Positions 44,601 to 53,600 of a stretch of 64,000 bases of DNA are shown here, piece after piece. Position 1 is the stretch's first letter. Each line of letters begins with the position of its first letter. Made by a program: the position numbers and the translations under genes. The DNA lies in NCBI GenBank assembly GCA_917880885.1, contig OU862928.1, positions 43,760,962 through 43,824,961 of the forward strand, read 5' to 3'. The notes under the pieces were generated by a model. The model was not told the origin of the DNA and did not search any database. It saw only the letters and a list, made by a program, of their open reading frames with translations. Source of the stretch: Limnephilus marmoratus. Lineage: Eukaryota > Arthropoda > Insecta > Trichoptera > Limnephilidae.

Positions 44601-47600
44601 CTTTTGCCCAACACCATTATACACACCAAGGAAAATACTTCTTTAATAACCTTCCAGTAGAAATCAGAAGCATTAATGACAAAGTACAATTGTTGAACTC
44701 CATCAAAAAACATTTTAGAGAAATTACCAATGGGAAAATTGCTGCTTCCCTCATCACCACAAGAATTTCACACTAAAAATTATACCTATTTTACTTATTA
44801 CTGAATACATGTGGATGATTTTATCTTTTAGTTAAAGGATCTTGATTGCGATATGATTAAACTGTGTTTAAACGGTGTATGTATATTAACTGTGAATCTG
44901 TGTATATATTATGTGAAACACCTGACTGTATAAGTTGTACATATTTAAAATGTATCCACAAGCTCCTCCATCCACAAGCAAATGCTTTTAATGGAGGAAA
45001 ATTAACACTGTACAATGTTCCATTTTTTAAGATAAATAAAAATAAATTATTAAAAAAAAAATAAAATAGAAGTGTGCAGTTCACACGCGGTAGAAGTGAA
45101 ACCTTCAGAAAACTAAATTAGACAAGAGTGGGGAGGCTACGAAGCACCACACAAAGAGGAGACCAATTATTCAATCACATTCTCTCGCAGGCTAAATCCT
45201 ATAGATGTATGTTTTAGTTTCTTTTTAGTGTCGTTTTTCGTTTCATCGAGTTTCAAATCACAACGGTGCTAAAGAAGTTTTCACTTCAATCAGAAATCAA
45301 TACACGATAGCAACACTGTGGGATCTGTCAATGAATTTGCATACGTAAATTCATAGACAGATTTTAATTCATAGACAGATTTAAATTTTTTTTCGAATTT
45401 ACATTCGGACAAACGGTTTCGTACAAATTAAAAATACTAATAAATTGACAATTTCGCATTGAAATACTAACTTTAATATCCATTGGCCCTTCGCATGTAC
45501 TTGTTGAGGCTAAACGGGAGTTAGTATTGTAAAACTTCGACCACTTCCACTTCTCTTAGATTAATTATATTTGAGTGTATGGATCGGATATACAATTTCT
45601 TTCCAATCTAAGAACTTCGTTAGTTCGCTTTCATTCATTAATAAGTCAGTTATTTTGCATAACGAACGACATTATTCAAATTCAAGTTAAGTCAATATGT
45701 TTACACAGCCCTGATCGAATGCATTGGGTGCAGCGAAGGAGTTTTATTTCGTGGAAAGGCTTTGTGTTCAAATAAATCTCGTGCTCACTTTTTTATTTAT
45801 AATCAACTCCACGCATGAGGTCTTAGGTCCCCGTAGGATTCATTGACATCTCGCCATCTTTAGTGATGCTACGTTGAGGGTGTTTTGTGAGAAAAATCGT
45901 TTAAACCTATTAAGAGGAATACACAAGCTGCTGTCATAGACAATCTTGGCCATAATATTGTTTTTTCTTTCATTGTTTCTAACTCATTTCAGACTTTTCT
46001 AACGAAGAATATAGTGTTTAGTAGTTTACGCTTATATTTTTTATAAAATAATTAAAAAAATATATTTTAATTCTGTTCAAGCGAAAATATTTGAAAAACT
46101 TCAATTTATCTAAAGAATGATGCTAACTATGTATAATATTAACCAATTCATAGTAAAGATTAATCGAAAAAAACAACTGCGGTAAATAATTTCACAGCCA
46201 AAGCATAAAGCACGAACGAGTGGAAAAATGAACATTCTCTCCAATTTTTTGCAAAATGACAATGGGAAAGAGATGAGATAGTCTTAGTGATGGGGGAGTC
46301 TGAGAGCAAGATCTAGGTCTCCGAGCCAGTCTAGGGCTTCAGGCGTCACCCTTTGGATCCCGTCAATCTCGGTGAAGAATGAAAGGAGCGGGCATTCGTT
46401 GACCACATGTTCGGTGGTTTGCGCCACACTACATTCACACATCGCCGACTATCCTATACAGCATATTGGCACAAGGGCTGTGGAAATACCTTACCCTATT
46501 GATGGAAGACCAGGGTTTACGAGATAGTGAGAGTGCAGTCTTTCAGTGGGATTCATTTGAGTCGATCGCCACTCCAGTTTTCACCGATCTTCTGGAGTGA
46601 CTGCTATCCAGAGGAGCCTCTCTTATTTTATATAGAAGGATTTTTGGGACCTTTGGCCAAATGCAAATCGGAACTGCGCCCCACAGTTGAATTTGCAGCC
46701 ACCTCTGGGCTGGAGCCCCAAAATAACTTTATAGAACCCTCGACTCTGTGAAGAAACGGGTGGTCCTTATATTAATAGATTATCTTATTTAAAAAAAAAC
46801 GGAATGCAATCTGTTGGGGTTTAACAAGGTACCCGCAAAGCGAAAGGAAGGAAAAGTGAGGAATGCCAACTTACCCCCAGATTTTCTCCCTTCGCTTGTC
46901 CTTGAGCTTAGGTTTTTCACATACAGAAATGTTCGACACGGTCAATTTTAATAGCTCCGTATTCAACATAGATGTTAAGAGGACTTTTTACCATGAAAGG
47001 CTCCGTATTCAACATATGTGTTGACAGGAATGTGGGTATTTTACAACTAAATAATGTGATACGTGATTGTATCTGGTCGGCATGGTGGGTGGAAAAATTA
47101 TGATTTGTTCGGTAGGAATTATAAGAATTGGTAGGTAGAAATTAAAAGTTGGAAAAAAAAGGTAAAGGAACAAGGCACCAACACAATCTTTAGAGCGAAG
47201 GCGTGGGAACTGTCCTTGTTCTATCGATATCTCAATGGAAGATGCTCCAAGGAGCTAGCGTCAGTGTTCTTCTCGGCACCGGCGCGTAGTTGGGAAACAT
47301 GCCATACACACGCCCAACATTGACATTTGTCACATTAGAACTTTCTACGACAGTTTGGCTGTGGAACGATATGCCGGCCTCTAGAACATTCCTCCCTCCT
47401 ACAACATGAGTCTCTTCTTCACTCCTTCCTCTCCTCAAAAAAAGTCTCCACATAGCATCTTCAAAGATGACATAGGTCTTGAGGATAATTATTTTCCGCA
47501 GAGCCTCCTGTGTAGAGTTAATGTAAAAAGAGACGACAGCCAGATATAATTCAAAAAAAGAAATAATACCAAGGTTAATACTTACAGACAGGTGGCCACT

Positions 47601-50600
47601 TTGAGATGGCACAGATTCTGGTAGGTAGCGGCGTCCGTCCCGCAGAAGGGGTCCAGCTGCGATCCACACTTAACCTTTAGACACTTCACCAGCTTGCTCT
47701 TGCACTTCTCCATGTCAACCTTCTGTACCCGCTTGCGGGAAGTGGCCCTGGGAATACACAAAATAATGTAATTAATTATTTTAATTATGAAGTAAAACCA
47801 TCACAGCAGCCAGTTAACAAACATGATGATGAGGAAACCAACAGACATTAATATGAGATCTGCAAAACTTGAATATGAAAAAATCAATGAACATGAAGAC
47901 GAAGTGTACAAACACGAAGTCGAAGAAGTAAAAAAAAACATTAATTTGAGGTCTACAAACTTGAAGACGAAAAAATCGTATAAAGTATGAATTATAACCA
48001 ATTCAAGACCACACCACCGACTCGGATCGGAAAACCCTAGTAAGGACTGCAAATATATCATAATACTATTTAATAAAATAATAAAAAATCTATTTCCACG
48101 AAATTCGCGTAAAATTGTATTCTTTGGACTGGGACTTAATAACAGAAAATTATTCATACGCGTATCTCTACATCTCTACTCCTCTTTATTCGCAAGAATG
48201 TGAACAAGATGTCATACTCAGATCATTTTGTCAAAAATCGGATATGGCGGGTATTGATTATAGTACTCAAGTAAACTTCTCAGGATTTTATATTGAACAA
48301 TTTCTATACTCTTTTTAAGCAAATTCAAAAACACAACCTTCATCGGTTCCCGGGATCACCTTTGATCGTTGACAATTGTGACGTGCAGAAGCCTTATATA
48401 ATTACATTTTGCCGTAGTGTGGGAACTACGGCAAATAAAAAAAAAAAACAATGTTTAATTCATTGTCGAAAATGTATTCGTTGTCAATTAAAAAAAATAA
48501 ATACCTGTTCATTAGTTTCGTAATTCAAGCGATCCGATTTTCAAAACAAAAAATTGATTGCCTTGAATGTTGAAGTTTGCAAACCAACTAATCGACTTAA
48601 ATACAGGTAAATAAAGAGCCCACTAACCCGCAGTTGATCATCTGCATCTCACACTCACTCCTGTAGACGTTCTCATCGGAGCCGCAGACTGGCTTATCCC
48701 GGGCTCCCACGCAGCTAGTAGGACAGGGCTGACTGTGCGCCCCTGAGGTACGCTCCTGGGACACGCAGAACGACATAGGAACCTCAAACACGTGCTTGCT
48801 GGAAGAGGGAGGAATATTAGAAACTGCTTATCAAAATAGTTGGTTTTGGCTTTCAACTATCAAAAGTGCATTTATAAAACTGAAATGGAAACTAATGGAA
48901 TGAAATGATTTAAGATTATCTTTGAAAAAAAAGAGATAATTGATATTTGGGGTTAAGTATGAGAATATATCTGTTTTGAGCCTTCACAAAGTCAGTGGGT
49001 CTACGGCATCCACAAATGGGTTAATTTTGAGGCTGTAGGAATTGGAGGTACGGGTTTATTTTTCACTCTCTCTACTCAGGAGGCTCAGAGGAAAAAATTC
49101 CGTCAGGACCTATGTCATCTTTCGGTAAGTTGTGTGAAGGGTCTTTTTAAGGAAAAGACGGAGAGGAAATTCTGGGAAGGAAAAGGGTATGAAGGGTGGG
49201 TAGGAATCTGGGGGCCAATGTGTTCATGAGTGACGAACGTATGAATACATCCTCCCACTACGGTGCAAGGCTACGGTTCGACAGAGTCCTGCTGGAGAGG
49301 TCAAAAGGTCACACTCAACCAGTCTCTCCAGATCCGGCATGCCACACAGTAGATGGGCAAAAGCATCCGCCGCCAAGACCTAGACAAACCTCACACTGAA
49401 TGACACACCTCAATGAATAATTAAAAAAAATAGTTCTAATATGTGCTAAAAGTGTACGACTTTAACCACTTGGGGCGTGCTATGGCAGGGGTGTAGGTTA
49501 TCCAATAAATGGTTCCTAAAATGGCGGTCCGCATCTGCCTTCCAAATTAATGAGACGTAAAAAATAAAGCACCGCAGTCGAAAATTTTGCCTGTGTTTTT
49601 ATCATGCGGAAAGCAATGACAATGTTTTTTTTTTTGTTTTTTTTTAACGGAACCCGTAAAATGTCCAAACGCTGGTTCCAATAAAATGTGCTTTACTTAC
49701 CCGCAGTTCTTGGACTTCATGCTGCAAGCATTGGAGTAGAGCTGCCCGTCGGAGCCGCAGGTGGGGCGCGCCACTCTCCAGCAGGACTCGCGGCAGTGGC
49801 GAGTTGTCTGGCAGTACTTCTTGTTCGTGCGCACAACCCCCTGTCTGCGAAGGAACAATCAACTCGTTAATAAAGGTAAATAAACAGCCAGGAATAACCA
49901 AATCGTCTATAAAACGTCACCATCTTCTGAATCATCATTAAAATCATTTACATCTATTTAACCGTCTTCAAAATAATCCTCATCTTCTAAATCATCGTTA
50001 AAATCCCCCACATCTTCTGAATCATCATTAAAATCATCCACATCTATTTAACCGTCTTCAAAGTAATCCTCATCTTCTAAATCGTCGTTAAAATCCTCCA
50101 CATCTTCTGAATCATCATTAAAATAATCCACATCTATTTAACCGTCTTCAAAATAATCCTCATCTTCTAAATCGTCGTTAGAATCCTCCACATCTTTTGA
50201 ATCATCATTAAAATCATCCACAACTTCTGAATAGTCAATAAAACAAAATAAAATTATTCACATCTTAAAAGGTTGAAGATTCAGAAACGTATTCTTGTAT
50301 CGGTGACTCAATCCAATATTCTATTTTTCAGCCTTTCTTGGGGTTGTTTATGGACAAAACTTTTCTTTCTTGGGTTTGTTTATGGACAAAACGTTTCTTT
50401 CTTGGGTTTGTTTATGGACAAAACTATTTATTTCTATTCATATTAAATATGTACGGGCGCAAACAATTAATTCACCTCAATATTTTAAAGCAAAACGTGC
50501 AAAAATTAAAAACCTAAAAATATTTAACACGTGACATACAAGGTGGAGAATACTTTCCCAAAGTTAAAGAATCAAATTCGATTTTTCAATATAGTTAGGA

Positions 50601-53600
50601 GAGGTGCACGCCAAGCAGGTAGACAGGAAAATGGAGCGACGAGGTTACAAGCGATAACTTAAAACGATTTTTTCTCTAAACGACGTTTTTCAAGTTGGCT
50701 GGAATCGTAGTTCATCGAATTTTTATCCGATTCACGTCATTAAAAGTTTAAATGAAATAAAATTAAATTTATATGCGGACGAACCCCGACTTATGAAAAA
50801 TTATTATTATGGGACAAAATTATTGCAATGTTAAGACCGATTTTTTTTTAGTCAATTTTCATTTAACGTCCGCCATTTTTCTCGCAATAACGATTTTTTT
50901 TTTTAATTTCATGTTTCATATGATTTTTAAAGACTTTAGGATTCCACCTGATTTGGTCGGACCCTGCGTTTGCGGCCGTTATATCTACATATATATGTAG
51001 ATTTTTAAATCAAACTTTCAATAGTGTTTTTTCGCGTTCAAATGTACCTTTTTCAATTTGGGAGACGGAAATGGGTACCGCCGCCCCGGGAACCATTTTT
51101 TGGATAATCAACACCTCTGCCATAGGTTACTCCAAGTGGTTCGCTACGTTTGGTGACTTAGTTCCCGGGTTCATGAGGTGAGGTTTGTCCAGGCCTTGGT
51201 GGCGGATGCGTCTGTCCACCAGGTGTGGCGGGCAGGATCAGGTTGAGGAAGGCCTTTCCAACTGAACTCTCTCGACCCATCAGGATGGATTCATACGTCC
51301 GTTACTCCTGGACACACTGAACCCCAGATTCCTACTCATCCCTCATACCTTTTTCCTTTCCAGATCCATCCCTTCCTTAAAAAAACACTCTACACCGCAT
51401 CCCTTAACATGACATAGACTTTGAGGGAAATAATTTTCCTCAGGTCTCCTGTGTGGAGCTGATGTAAAAAAACCTTTACAAGTTTAAAAAATCATGTGCG
51501 CAGTTCACAAGGAGTAAACCTTCAGAAAACTAAAGTAGGGACAAGAGTGGGGAGGCTGTGAAGCACCGCACAAAGAGGAGACCGATTATTCTATCTCATT
51601 CTCTGGCAGGCTAAATCCTATAGATGTATGTGTTTGTCTCTTGTTAGTGTCGTTATTTTTCGTTTCATTGAGTTTAAAATTAACGGTGCTAAAGAACATT
51701 TTACTTTAAAAAAAAAATAGAGTATGCAATTCACATGCGGTAGAGGTGAAAGCTTCAGAAAAGTAAAGTAGACAAGAGTGGGGATTTCTGCACCGCGAAA
51801 TCATATAGATGTATGCTTTTGTCTCTAATTTTCGTTTCATCGAGTTTCAAATCACAACGGCGCTAAAAAGTTTTCAAATTTAATTAAATGAAGACAATAT
51901 TAGCGAAACTCAATCGAAATCTGGAGACAGAAAAATCAGAAAAGATATTGGCTCCGCTGGGACTCGAACCCAGAACCCTTTTCTTACATGGAAACAGCTC
52001 TACCGATTAAGCTACGGAACCCATATTAATTCGGTCACTTTTAACTGTATCATACTTCGACTAAGAATTACCAACATTATCTTCATTTACTTAACGCACA
52101 TATTATTGGCTGCTATCTTTATATATGATTACAAGATTCAACTCGAACTAAATGCAATCTAGATAGTGTCTGGATAAATTTTTATCCATTTTATTTGTAA
52201 TACGCGACATCTATTGACTTTTTCTGCAAATCTAGGATGAATATTTATTATTAATTTTTTAAACTTTATGAGTAAAATCTCAAATTTTAATATTTAATTA
52301 AATGAAGACAATATTAGCGAAACTCAATCGAAATCTGGAGACAGAAAAATCAGAAAAGATATTGGCTCCGCTGGGACTCGAACCCAGAATGATCTAGATT
52401 GCATTTAGTTCGAGTTGAATCTTGTAATCATATATAAAGATAGCAGCCAATAATATGTGCGTTAAGTAAATGAAGATAATGTTGGTAGTTCTTAGTCGAA
52501 GTATGATACAGTTAAAAGTGACCGAATTAATATGGGTTCCGTAGCTTAATCGGTAGAGCTGTTTCCATGTAAGAAAAGGGTTCTGGGTTCGAGTCCCAGC
52601 GAAGCCAATATCTTTTCTGATTTTTCTGTCTCCAGATTCCGATTGAGTTTCGCTAATATTGTCTTCATTTAATTAAATTTTAAAATTTGAGATTTTACTC
52701 ATAAAGTTTAAAAAAATAATAATAAAAAAAAAAAGTTTTCACTTCAAAAACTCAGCTGGACCAGAATTCCCCTTAATTAATTGGCCTTGGTTGCATTTTG
52801 CGGTTATAGAAATTGAACCCGGGACTCGATGTTTCTAGGTAAATCTACTTATTCTGTACAAAGTATCTCTTAGCACTTATTCAAACAGTCTCTTGCTTTC
52901 CAAACGCGAGTTGATGGCACACATTTGCTGACATTTATGCTGATGAGATAAACATCAGACTTTCAAGGAAGTCTTGACCTAAACAGTTAGAAAGTTATTT
53001 GTCCGCGGAAAGCAACCGTTTAAGTTTAAACGCGTTATTATCGAAACTGTTGATAGTGTCACAAAAAGCCAAGAAATCACCAGATAAGAAATTAGAGATT
53101 ATGAGATGATTCGACGTGGATTGAGTGATTTCAGAGAGGCTGTGAAAGCTGCGGAAATGCTTTGGATTGAATGGTTTGCGGTGATATTATCTTATGATTA
53201 AGTGTGATTCGTTGTAACGAGTAGTGATAACATCAAATTAACTAACCCTGTACCAAAATATGTATCGAATGTATACGAATGTGTATGCTTTATTTTATTC
53301 TGTTGCTTTTAAGCTCCAAGAAAATCACTTCTTTAAATGTATATGAATGTGTATCCTATAATTTACTCTTTTGTTTTAAGTTAAAAAATCTATACTTGAT
53401 ACTTATTTAATTGTTATCTCTTAATTCTTTGATTATAACAAATGTATTTTTAATTTTATCATATGTAAAAGCCCTAATTGGGCGTGTACAAATAAATTAA
53501 TAAATAAATAAATATAAAAGTATATTTGTTATTTGTTTTGGGGGTGTTATGCCGTGTTGCGCTACCTCCTTCTTTAGCCAACGTTTCGGACAGCGTAACG

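Larger units (their letters stand above)
51877..52731. mobile_element. Foldback element carrying tRNA-shaped sequences
   Basis: The left arm (51877-52175) and the right part (about 52391-52690) are long inverted copies. A third partial copy of the left arm's start lies at 52290-52389, preceded by 'aaactttatgagtaaaatct', which is also inverted at 52690-52711. A 10-bp direct repeat 'aaagttttca' flanks the whole (51867-51876; 52732-52741). No protein coding. Long inverted arms with a 10-bp duplication would suit a Mutator-type/foldback element; the class is inference. Confidence 0.75.

Noticed and set aside
47801..48157. 118-codon hydrophobic minus ORF
   Set aside because: Complement of an acidic/Lys simple sequence in the Kazal intron.
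49921..50230. Regular ~30-bp repeats resembling a CRISPR array
   Set aside because: Contiguous 30/90-bp tandem repeats with no unique spacers, in eukaryotic intron.
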